Of a stretch of DNA of 64,000 nucleotides, positions 47,698 to 56,904 are shown piece by piece (the first letter of the stretch is position 1; every line of letters starts with the position of its first letter). A model generated the notes under the pieces. That model saw nothing but the letters and a program-made list of their open reading frames with translations. It searched no databases and was not told the origin of the DNA. The stretch is from Pyrocephalus nanus (taxonomy: Eukaryota; Chordata; Aves; Passeriformes; Tyrannidae), in the NCBI GenBank assembly GCA_038380795.1, contig CM076263.1, positions 13,568,709-13,632,708 of the forward strand. Reading direction: 5' to 3'. The translations under genes were made by a program, and so were the position numbers.

Positions 47698-48420
47698 CAG
47701 AACTGTACACAATATACCAGGTGGAGTCTTACAAGAGCAGAGGGGGAAAATCACCTCCCCCAACCTGCTGTCCATGCTATTTTTGATGCAGACCAGGATT
47801 TCATTGGCTTTCTGGTGTGAGCGTGTCAGCTCATGCTGAGTTCTTCATCAGCCATCCCCTCCAACTCCTTCTCTACAGTGCTGCTCTCAATCACTTCTCC
47901 AACCAACCTGTAGGTGTCTGGGATTGCCATGATGAACATATAGGACCTTTCACTTTGCTTTGATGAACTTCATGAGCTTTGCATTTGCCCACCTCTCCAG
48001 CCTGTCAAGATCCCCCTGGATGGCATCCCTTCCCTCCAGCATCTGTCAACCACATCACACAGCTTGGCATCATCAGCAAATTTGCTGAGGGTGCACTCGA
48101 TCCCACTGTCATTGTCACTGAGAAAGATGTTGAACAGTATCAGCCCCAGTGCTGACCCGAGGGACACCACTCGTCACTCGTCTCCACATGGATGAGTCAT
48201 TGACCAGAACTCTTTGCGTGCTGCCACCCAGCAGCCAGTTCTTTTCCACCAAGTAGTCCATCCAACAAATCCTTGTCTCTCCAACTTAGAGACAAGGATG
48301 TCATGCAGGACAGTGTCACGTGCTTTGCATAAGTTCAGGCAGATGATGTAGTTGCTCTACCCCTATCTACCAACACTGCAAATGGTTAGACATAGAAGAT
48401 CACCAAATTTGCCAATCGTG
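47698..48420 (-). mobile_element. CR1 LINE, 5' part of the same copy
   Basis: Continues from 'cagaactgtacacaatatac' through 'ttgctgagggtgcactcgat' (inverted ORF2 end, with [14 protein letters not shown] readable on the minus strand) to about 48,420. Confidence 0.85.
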
Positions 48421-48450
48421 ACTTCTTGGACAACAGCTTCTCTGCACTCA

Positions 48451-48478
48451 CCCCCCCCCCTACCCCCCCCCCCCCCCC
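48451..48478. repeat. Poly-C tract
   Basis: Runs of 10 and 16 C separated by 'ta'. It is a slippage-prone site, and the exact length may be an assembly estimate. Confidence 0.85.
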
Positions 48479-48589
48479 AGATTTGGCTGCTGACAGGATG
48501 AGCAGGGGCAGGCACGGGGGAGAAGCCTCACACGACAGTGACTCTGGCTGGTGAGCCTGGGACAGCAATTACTGGGTGTGCTGGTGTCT

Positions 48590-48705
48590 GTCACTGCCTG
48601 CCTTTCTTCAGCTGAGAGTGGCACTCTGACACTTCTTCCCATCTGGAAGATCTCCTTCCGAACAGTCTCATGCTCTGTCTGTTTAGAAATTGCCCAGGAA
48701 ACACC
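48590..48705 (-). pseudogene. Unknown membrane-protein gene, copy 2: exon A
   Basis: Minus-strand frame HETVRKEIFQMGRSVRVPLS, then AEERQAV, parallel to copy 1 at 41.9 kb. It is separated from the copy-2 transmembrane exon by the CR1 with its inserted LTR. Confidence 0.45.
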
Positions 48706-48815
48706 CCAAGTGTATTTTCCCTCAATCTTTAACCCCTGAACCAGAATTTCAGCAAAACCCCAAAACAGCCAGTAATAGCCACACAAAACCTGCAACTCCC
48801 ACACTCACAAAACAC

Positions 48816-49289
48816 TGTGAGGTGTGGCAAAAAACAGTTGGGAGGACTTTGAAAGATGGAAGAGAGAATACTACCCCAAGAATAAGTGAAGCAGAGAAAA
48901 TACAGCAAACTCCAAGCTAGAAGCTTTTATATGTTTTACATAAATATGTTATTGTGCAGTTAATAGTTATAGAACCTAGTTGTATTTTTCCCTCAGAATG
49001 CTGTAAACTTTCTTTCAATTTTTTGATTGGCTGTTGTTTGCTGCATTGCAGATGTTTCCTTATTTGCAAATGCTCCACCCATCCTTTCCCTATATGGCCT
49101 TATATCCTCCTCCTTATGCCTAATACCCTCCACCCTTTTCCTTATATGGTAAACTCCTAATCTTTTCCCTGAATGTTCCACGGCTCCCTGTATAAAAGAG
49201 GGAGCTCTCCCTCCAATAAAGGCTGATTTTGCTTCACAACTCAGCACTTATGGGAACCTTTTGTGGGCCGGGTTTTATCGTAACGCACA
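48816..49289 (+). repeat. ERV-2 5' LTR (f)
   Basis: Starts near TGTGAGGTGTGGC. It has 'tgtataaaagagggagctct' (TATA, about 49,190) and AATAAA at about 49,216, and ends CGCACA. Its 3' half resembles LTR (e). Confidence 0.7.
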
Positions 49290-49294
49290 ATAAA

Positions 49295-49311
49295 TGGCAC
49301 CCAGACCTGGG
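49295..49311 (+). other. ERV-2 primer binding site
   Basis: TGGCACCCAGACCTGGG lies just after the LTR end, a lysine-type PBS variant. Confidence 0.55.
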
Positions 49312-49599
49312 GCAAGTGCCTGAGTTTTCTCATATTAGGAAGACTCCCTTGCGCCCAGCCGGCTATAAGGAGGAGGCTGGACGAGTAGCCACTCCTCAGC
49401 GTGGCTCTGTGGTGGACGGTGACAATGGGCTTTGGCTGGCAGTGCCATCACACTACATCTGGAACGAGTGAGCACCACAGCAACTTTTGTTCTCCTTACT
49501 CCACCCCTCTACTTTTAATTTTCCAAAAACAAATACCATCAAACAGCCACCTCTTTTTATAAAAATATTATAAAGGGCTGTAATAAGTCTAAGCCACTG

Positions 49600-52500
49600 G
49601 TTCCAACCTTTTACATTTAAGATCCATAGTAGAAGGAAATGGACAGGAAATTGACAAACGCTCACTAAAAGCCTTGACATTTTGGCCTAGAAACAATCAC
49701 CAAGAGATCTTAGAATAATTAAATATTGAAACCTGGGACAATCTTGGCTTGAGACTGTGGTGAGCCAAGGAGAGTGGGGACAAAAAGGCTGCAGACGTGT
49801 TAACAGCTTGGCGTCTTGTACTTTTGACTCTACAACAGTCACTGTCTTTAAAAAATAAGCAGCCAGAAGTGCCTCAGTTAAAATCCCAAGATGGTGCTGA
49901 GTTGTCCTTGTTTCCTTCTCCTTCATCAAATCACCAAGATGGCGACCAGTCCTCTGTTTCTACTTCTTCTCCACCACCATCTTCTTATCCTCCTTTGTGG
50001 ACCCCTGCGACTTGAGACAAAATGGCGGAAGGGAAAGGGACACGTTGCATGTTTGGTAGCAAAAATGGCGGCATCAGGAGACATGTACTAACAACATCCA
50101 TCGTTCCTCCCCGTCGTGTTCCCTCCTCCAAACCCCTTCAGTGAACCGCCCATGGCCAACCCACTTGTTACATCGTCAGCTGGGATGGATTTTGTTAACA
50201 TCACTCATGTAACTCCTCCCCAAAATGGCAGCGCCCATGGCCCTCCTGGCCTGGAGGAATACCCCACTTTTCAACATGGTGCTGCCCAGGGACCAAGGTC
50301 TACCCCATCGGCCTCCAGCCTTACCAGATCACAGGCCTTTAGCCCTACTTGGGGCCTTACCGCACTTACTCCTCAGGCCTCAAACCCTAATTGCAACCCA
50401 GAACTGAGGCCTACCTCATAGGCCCTCAGGCCTGATGCCCCATGGACTAGGCCCGACACTGTAAGCCTCTGGCCCTGTGCCCATTCAATCTAATGAAATC
50501 TTAGAACCAAAACCTACTACACAAGACAGAAATTTTCAATCTGCTATAGCAGCTTCTGCAGGACATGACTCACAAGATATGGACAAAAATCCCTTCTCTC
50601 ATTCGCGTGATATCATTTGCAAAATACTTCAACATCAAATTCAAGATGTGGGAGACTTAGAATTTTTTACCAGCTTTCCTGTATACTATGATGAAGGTCC
50701 GGCATCCGAATGGAGAGCAATCTCCTATCCCGTTTTAAAAGATCTTAAATGGCAATAGCTGACTACAGCTTGGGTGCCCCCTTCACTTTAGGTCTCCTTG
50801 AAGCTTTCTTTTCCTCATACCCTTACACAAGAAGACATCCGAGTAATTGCGAAGGCTCTCCTTACTATTGTACAAAAATCAGCCTTCAAAACAGAATGGT
50901 GGTCCCAAGTTTTAAATTTTCTGAAATCTTAAAACATTACTGCATGATTGTCGCATGAACAACTTGTAAATAGATTTTACGGGGATAGAAATTATGGCAG
51001 CCCTAGGCAGCAAGCACAATTGCCCAAGGCAGTCCTCGATCAGGTGAAAGAATGGGCATTTAATGCATTAAAATTAGTGGCTAGTGCAGCTGTCCCCATG
51101 CAGTCTTACGCGTTAGCCCACCAGGGGACAAAAGAGCCCTTGGTGGACTACGCCACGAGGCTGCGTGAGGCAATAGCCAGACAAATTCCAGATGTGGCCT
51201 CCCAAGAAATTTTGTTCAAATCATTAGTAATAGAAAAAGCCAACAAGGACTGCCAGAAAATTCTGCACAGCCTCAAAGACCCAACCCTACTGGAAATGAT
51301 CGAGGCATGCCACAATGTGTATTCGCAGACCAACAAATTGAAAGTGCTTGCTGCCGCTCTGAAAGGGTCCCAGCGGTGCTTTTCCTGTGGAGAGAATGGG
51401 CATTACGAGAGGAGTTACCCTTAGCTACAACCACCATCCACTCCTCCTCCTCCTGCTCCTCCTCCTCCTTTCCTTTGTCCTCTCTGCAGGAAAGGCAGAC
51501 ACTGGGCTGTTGGAGATGGGACCTGCACTGATATGGATGAATGGAGGAAGAATAGAGAGAAGGAAACCAACTTCGATGTGTGGAAAGTACAGAGAAATCA
51601 GGCCAGAACTGGACTTTAAGTGTGCCTCAAGGACTTTTGTGTAGTAGCTTGTATTCTTCATTTAAACCTAATATTAGGTTGACCATCCCCCATTTTCCCT
51701 TCTTCTGCCCCCCTAGCCGGTAAGCCCTGTCAGGCTTGGCAACATTTCCCTATTGGTTGGTTTACCCCGAGGTACCGTCCCATCATGTTAGCCCAAGTTC
51801 TCTCCTCCCCAGTTGACACCCACGTATGTTTATTCATTACCCTTTACCCTATCAAATGTAGCGGATTTGTATGCTCCGCCGAGTTACCCCCTCTTTTCCA
51901 GACTGTTCTTCCCCAGGGGGTATAAAAAGCCCTCCATTTTGTTAATAAAGTTGGATCAGCCTTGGCTTCCTAGGTGTTCACTTCGTCTCCGTGTCTTCTT
52001 TGCGGGGCGCGGCGCGGCGCAGGTGAACCTAACCTAAAAGCCCTTGCTGCTGCTAGCTCTGACAACTCACAAAGCAGGCAAGAACCCCCGTCGCTGGTCT
52101 GTTCCCCTCCCAAGAACAAGACTGCAACACTGGGCCTCACATTGTCGATCAAAATCTGATACTGACAGTGTTCCCTTACCTCCTAGGTTGCCTGAGCAAG
52201 GAAAAAAACGTCAATCTCCACAATCTGCACCTGTGTCACTAAAAATGGGCAGGTGACAGTTCCCCATTCTTATTTTAAAATCAAGGACTCCGGGAAACTG
52301 CTCGCTGAGCACCCAGGGGGGCATGTTGACAGCAAATGCCCCTGCCAGGGGGCCAGTGCAGTCACCAAGTTCCATCCACATCCCTGAGGAGGTCACAATC
52401 TCTCCCCAAGGTTACATTCAACCTGGGAGAGACAGAGAGCTAAACTGGAAACTACTTTATGCTTCTCCTGAAACTTTTTAGTTAAATTGTAACTTATCTG
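49600..52500 (+). pseudogene. gag: ERV-2 gag to start of pro, interrupted by a solo LTR
   Basis: Matrix text (EIDKRSLKAL, NIETWDNLG) from about 49,640, then a proline-rich part with several AANATGGCGGC motifs. Capsid follows from about 50,560 (EWRAISYPVLKDLK) and, after frameshifts near 50,755 and 50,945, from 50,948 (LVDYATRLREAIARQIPD, MIEACHNVYS). Knuckle 1 reads CFSCGENGHYERSYP, with Tyr in place of the last Cys, and then a stop. Knuckle 2 (CPLCRKGRHWASHC) is cut between W and A by a solo LTR at 51,508-52,129. The remains fade out by 52,500. No pol or env of this element is present. Confidence 0.8.
51508..52129 (+). repeat. Solo LTR (g) of the ERV-3 family, in ERV-2 gag
   Basis: Same family as the ERV-3 LTRs (TGTTGGAGATGGG start, TATAAAAA at about 51,921, AATAAA at about 51,945, GCAACA end). 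It is flanked by the perfect hexamer CTGGGC at 51,502-51,507 and 52,130-52,135. Removing it rejoins the second gag zinc knuckle in frame. Confidence 0.92.
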
Positions 52501-52529
52501 AAATATTTTTGTTTTCCCCACAGGATTTA

Positions 52530-52984
52530 TGTTGGGAGTGAGCAGGACTATGAAGAAGATGAGACATAATTTGAACAGTGGAAAGCATGCTACATGGATG
52601 GCAGCAGCATGGAAGGAATGACTGTTATGGAAATCACTATGTGATGAACTGCTTTCATATGTGTTTTTACTTTTGTGGGGTAAACCTATTAGTAGGTTAA
52701 TCCTCCATATTGTCGTCTTCTTCTCCCTCATGGACTTGGCTGCTGCCTCAAAGGCACAGCAACAGCCTGTGATTGGTTGGCTACGGTGCAATACCAACCA
52801 ATAAAATTGTTTAGTGGTTTTCCCTCAGTTTGTTGGCGGGAAATTCTGTAATGTCAACACCCAGTTATGCATATGCATAACCCTTTGTCCAATAGTGTTT
52901 GGAGGATTTGCATGTTCCTCCCCTTTTCCAGAGTTTTCTCCCCCGAACCCTATATAAACCCTTTCCCCCCCAATAAAGCGGATC
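52530..52984 (+). repeat. Partial LTR (h), another ERVK-like family
   Basis: Starts TGTTGGGAGTGAGC. TATA-like 'cctatataaacc' lies at about 52,950 and AATAAA at about 52,971. It is cut off right after the poly(A) signal by the start of the ERV-3 5' LTR, so R/U5 are missing. Confidence 0.65.
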
Positions 52985-53604
52985 TGTTGGAGATGGGATC
53001 TATGCTGACATGGATGAATGGAAGAAGAACAGAGAGAAGGAAACCAACTTCGACGTTTGGAAACTACAAAGAAATCATACTGAAACAGGACTTTAATTGT
53101 GCCTCAGAGACTGTTGTGTAGTAGCTAGTGTTTTACATTCAAACCTAATATTAGGTTGACCATCCCCCATTTTCCCTTCTTCTACCCCCCTAGCCGGTAA
53201 GCCCTGTCAGGCTTGGCAACGCTTTCCCCATTGGTCGGTTTACCCTGAGGTACCGTCCAATCATGTTAGCCCAAGTTCTCTCCTCCCCAGTTAACACCCA
53301 CGTATGTTTATTCATTACCCTTTACCCTATAGAATGTAGCGGATCTGCATGCTCCGCCTAGTTACCTCCCCTTTTCCAGACTGTTCTTCCCCAGAGGGTA
53401 TAAAAAGCCCTCCATTTTGTTAATAAAGTTGGATCAGCCTTGGCTTCCTAGGTGTTCACTTCGTCTCCGTGTCTTCTTTGCGGGTCACGGTGCGGGTGAA
53501 CTTAATCGAAAAGCCCTTGCTGCTGCTATCTCTAACAACTCACAAAGCAGTGCAAGAACCCCCGTCACTGGTCTGTTCCTTCACCAAAGAACAAGACTGC
53601 GACA
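52985..53604 (+). repeat. ERV-3 5' LTR
   Basis: TGTTGGAGATGGG...GCGACA, about 620 bp. TATAAAAA lies at 53,399-53,406 and AATAAA at 53,422-53,427. It pairs with 60,611-61,216 and with the solo copy at 51,508. Confidence 0.92.
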
Positions 53605-53606
53605 AA

Positions 53607-53624
53607 TGGCGCCTAACGTTTAGG
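53607..53624 (+). other. ERV-3 primer binding site (lysine tRNA type)
   Basis: TGGCGCCTAACGTTTAGG lies 2 bp after the LTR. It is close to the TGGCGCCCAACGTGGGG site of lysine-tRNA-primed ERVK-type viruses. Confidence 0.75.
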
Positions 53625-53854
53625 GTTGTTTTGTGAGTTTTTCTTTCTCGATCTACTCACACCAGCCTTATGTGGGTATCAGCTGCGGGAGTTCCTGATC
53701 CGCCGCAGTCCGGCAGTCTCCCCCGGCAGAGACTGGGCATCGCGCCCCCCCTCATCGACGGAGCAGGCGACCGCCGAGAGAGGTGAGCTGTCGGGGTAGC
53801 CCCTCCCTACCTAACCCTTCTCCAAACCCCTAAATTCAGTGCTTTTTTAACATC

Positions 53855-56230
53855 ATGGGATCCGCTCTCCGAAAACCCGAGCGCCCGATTTACAAGAAAA
53901 TCAGAGCGGTAATTGATTATCAAGGGCATAAATACGACAAAGCCTCCCTGAAAGCCCTTGCAACCTGGATTAACTCCCACCAACTACAAATCCCAGAGGA
54001 ACTTAATATCGAACACTGAGATAATCTTGGTGGTACCCTTTGGAAGGCAGAGAAAAGAGGGGACAAAGTTGCTGCTAAAGCACTGATAGCTTGGAGACTT
54101 ATCTATATGCTGCTCCAAGATCGTCAAAAAGGTGGACTCTGTAGTCCGGCTGTTAACTCAGCTACTGCACAAGATGGCGGCCCAAACCCTTCACCCTCCC
54201 CTACTAACATGGCGGGACAAAAGCCACGAGGGAGGACAGACAAAATGGCGGCGGAGCGCGGGAACACTGCATGTCACGTGGCGAAAATGGCGGCGTCGGG
54301 TGACACCTCGTGACGTGGGACCATGAGGGAGGAGCCGTGGGTGGAGTCGACACCAAAGACCACTGGGCGGGACCACCACAATACACACCCCCAGATGTCA
54401 CGTCATCATTTTTCTCCACCCCATACAACGTCATGACCACTCCCACATCCCCACATGTCACATCCCTACCTTCGTCACATGCCCATGCCTCACTTCCTGT
54501 CACCGCCCCCACCTTTCCGGAACAACATGGCCGCGCCCATGACACCGGACCGGAGGCCTGTCTACCTAAGGCCTATCCACCTCTGCCACCCAGGCCTATC
54601 GACACATAAAGGCCTATTCCCTTACATCCACACAATCCACCCTATGCCTCTGCACCGGAAGAGCCACACAGGCCTGAGTCTCTGGCCAAGACGCAGGTCC
54701 TGCTTCCACCTGTAGCCTTCCGGCAAATGTCTTTTAAATCTAAACGCACGCAGCACACACTCACCCGACACCAATCTCCCTCACTGCCTCCACAGCAACA
54801 ACATCCACCTACCTCAAATCACATAGCACCATCTACATTAACATCACCTGCCACCTCAAACAAAAACATCACCAACACTGACAGTGAGGAGGAAATCAAA
54901 CCACCCCCCCTCACTCACATAATTAAATCTGCTAAGTCCAACATGTCCAAACATAAGCTGCACAAATCACACTCGCTCAAAACACATCAAAAACCTCAGC
55001 ATCCAAATACTTAACGACCGCTGGAGATGCTGATGACACCCACACCTTTCCAGCTACTACCACTGCCCAAGAACCAGTAACACCAGGCCCTTGGGTTGAC
55101 ATCACACATGAAGTAGCCGAGGCACAAGAAAAAGCCTGGTGAGTATTCCATGAGCAAGTGGCACTCGCTGGCGATTTGGAAATGCTCCAGGCTTTTCCAA
55201 TTGTAAAAGAAGACGGCAGACCTCCTCAATGGAGACCGATTTCATACCCAGTCTTAAAAGACATTAAAAAAGCTATTACCAAAAATGGCTTAAATTCACC
55301 ATACACTATGAGTCTCCTCGAATCATTCTTCAATGCATTTGACTTTACACCAAATGACATCAGGCACATAGCTAGTGCATGGCTACCAATACTTCAATAC
55401 TCTGCTTTTGAAGCAGAGGGGAAATCATTAATTAAAAAATATGTAAAAGAAGGTGGATGACTCATGAGCAGGCAATCAACAGACTGTATGGAGAAGAGGC
55501 ATACACCTCTAACACAAGACAGGCCATGACACACATGTCATTAATTCACAAATCCAGCGAATTGGCATTCAAGGCTTTAAAAAAAGTAGCAAAAGTTAGC
55601 ACTGCCACTCCCTGATATGCATTAATATTTCAAGGCCCTAAAGAGCCATTTTTTGAATTCGCGACACGTCTAAAAGAAGCCATCGTCAAACAAATTAGTG
55701 ATACAACGTCACAAGACGTACTTTTTAAATCTTTGGTGGTAGAAAAGGCGAATGAGGAATGTCAAAAAATTCTGCGCCCATTAAAAAATCCCACATTACT
55801 GGAAATGATTGAGGCATGCCGTAACGTGGGATCCACCAAAGAGGACTTGAAATTAGTGATGTGTGCTGTTAAAAGCCAATGTTTTAATTGTGAGAAAGAG
55901 GGCCATCTCGAAAGACATTGCCCCGAAATTCAGCCACAACAATTGTCCACTGGCAAAAATTTACCAAAATTTAATTGTCAAAGATGTGGGAAGGGAAGAC
56001 ATTGGACCTCTTTATGCCGGTCCATGACAGACATTAATGGTGATCCCCTTCCACCAAAAACGCCTAAGTCACAATACAAAAAACATGTCACTTTTAACAC
56101 CCCACCTCCACGGCGAAAATCGGACAATGACCAGGGAAAATCTCTCCCGAGCGCCAAGAGGGGCGCGATGACAGCAAATACCTCCCCAGTCCACCTCACT
56201 CGGACACAATCCGAGCCAAACCTTCATTAA
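53855..56230 (+). pseudogene. gag: ERV-3 gag, with stops
   Basis: The ATG at 53,855 gives a myristoylated matrix (MGSALRKPER). TGA at 54,017 stands where ERV-2 has TGG (NIETWDNLG). A long Pro/Ser/Thr-rich middle region (54,200-55,010) changes frame. Capsid starts at about 55,158 (QWRPISYPVLKDIKKAI), with a TGA just upstream at about 55,140 and another at about 55,614. From 55,733 the frame is open to 56,230 and includes the homology region (EKANEECQKILRPLKNPTLL) and two intact CCHC knuckles (CFNCEKEGHLERHC, CQRCGKGRHWTSLC). The gag-pro slippery site GGGAAAA is at 56,134-56,140. Particle assembly from this copy is not possible without readthrough. Confidence 0.88.
56134..56140 (+). promoter_or_regulatory. 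Gag-pro -1 frameshift heptamer G GGA AAA
   Basis: The heptamer is in the correct gag phase (GGA 56,135-137, AAA 56,138-140). A -1 slip enters the pro frame, which is open from here to 56,904. The gag stop follows 88 nt later. Confidence 0.75.
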
Positions 56231-56904
56231 AATCCATCCAGCACATTGCACTTTACCCCTGTGTTCCACAAACCACCCTGGCAGGGGAAGAATGCACAAT
56301 CGCCACAACACCTGACACACCTTTGAGCAAAGGAGAGAGTTACCTGGTCCAACCGACCGAAGCAGCTTTGTCCAGGGGCGTTATTGCCCAAACGGAACTT
56401 ATTAATTACTGTGACTCTAACTGCTTTACTGTTTCCCTCCGAGTTCTTCTTCCACCCGCAGAAGTATCCCAGCAGGAGCCTGTAGCCATTCTGCTACCTA
56501 TATCACAGCTATCGCAGCGACTGCAGGATCGACATGACAGAGAGGAGACAACAAAATCTGTCAACTGGACAACCACCCTCACAGACGATCAACCCCTAAT
56601 GACAATTGACATCGCCTCGCCTCTAGGACATTTGTCCATCAAAGGTTTACTTGACACGGGGGCGGATGTCACAATTATTGCCATCAAGGATTGGCCAGAG
56701 TCCTGGCACATTGAGGAAACAACTGTGAATGTGTCTGGGGTGGGGGGATCTCGGAGACCTCAGCAAAGCAGACATGTCTTAACATTTACTGACTCAGACA
56801 AAAACACAACCACCTGTAAACCCCTTATTCTCCCACTGCCAACAACACTCTGGGGCAGAGACATACTGGTCCAATGGGGCACTAAAATTAAGACAAATTT
56901 GTAA
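56140..56904 (+). CDS. pro: ERV-3 protease (pro)
   Basis: Open over its whole length when entered by the -1 slip at 56,134; it has no ATG near the start. The aspartic protease is in the second half: GLLDTGADVTIIA (catalytic DTGA), a flap-like GVGGS, and the closing LWGRDILVQWG that marks the C-terminus of retroviral proteases. The first 110 residues may be a degenerate dUTPase-like region (ALSRGVIAQTELI), but the standard dUTPase motifs seen in ERV-1 are not evident. It ends at TAA 56,902-904, overlapping the pro-pol slippery site. It looks intact. Confidence 0.85.
   Translation: MSPERQEGRDDSKYLPSPPHSDTIRAKPSLKSIQHIALYPCVPQTTLAGEECTIATTPDTPLSKGESYLVQPTEAALSRGVIAQTELINYCDSNCFTVSLRVLLPPAEVSQQEPVAILLPISQLSQRLQDRHDREETTKSVNWTTTLTDDQPLMTIDIASPLGHLSIKGLLDTGADVTIIAIKDWPESWHIEETTVNVSGVGGSRRPQQSRHVLTFTDSDKNTTTCKPLILPLPTTLWGRDILVQWGTKIKTNL
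56895..56901 (+). promoter_or_regulatory. Pro-pol -1 frameshift heptamer A AAT TTG
   Basis: AAT (56,896-898) and TTG (899-901) are the last two sense codons of pro, directly before TAA. A -1 slip there leads into the pol frame (TTT GTA ACA...), which is open into reverse transcriptase. Confidence 0.8.

Noticed and set aside
48451..48478. Poly-C tract as a functional G-quadruplex
   Set aside because: A simple homopolymer with uncertain length; no promoter or gene is beside it.
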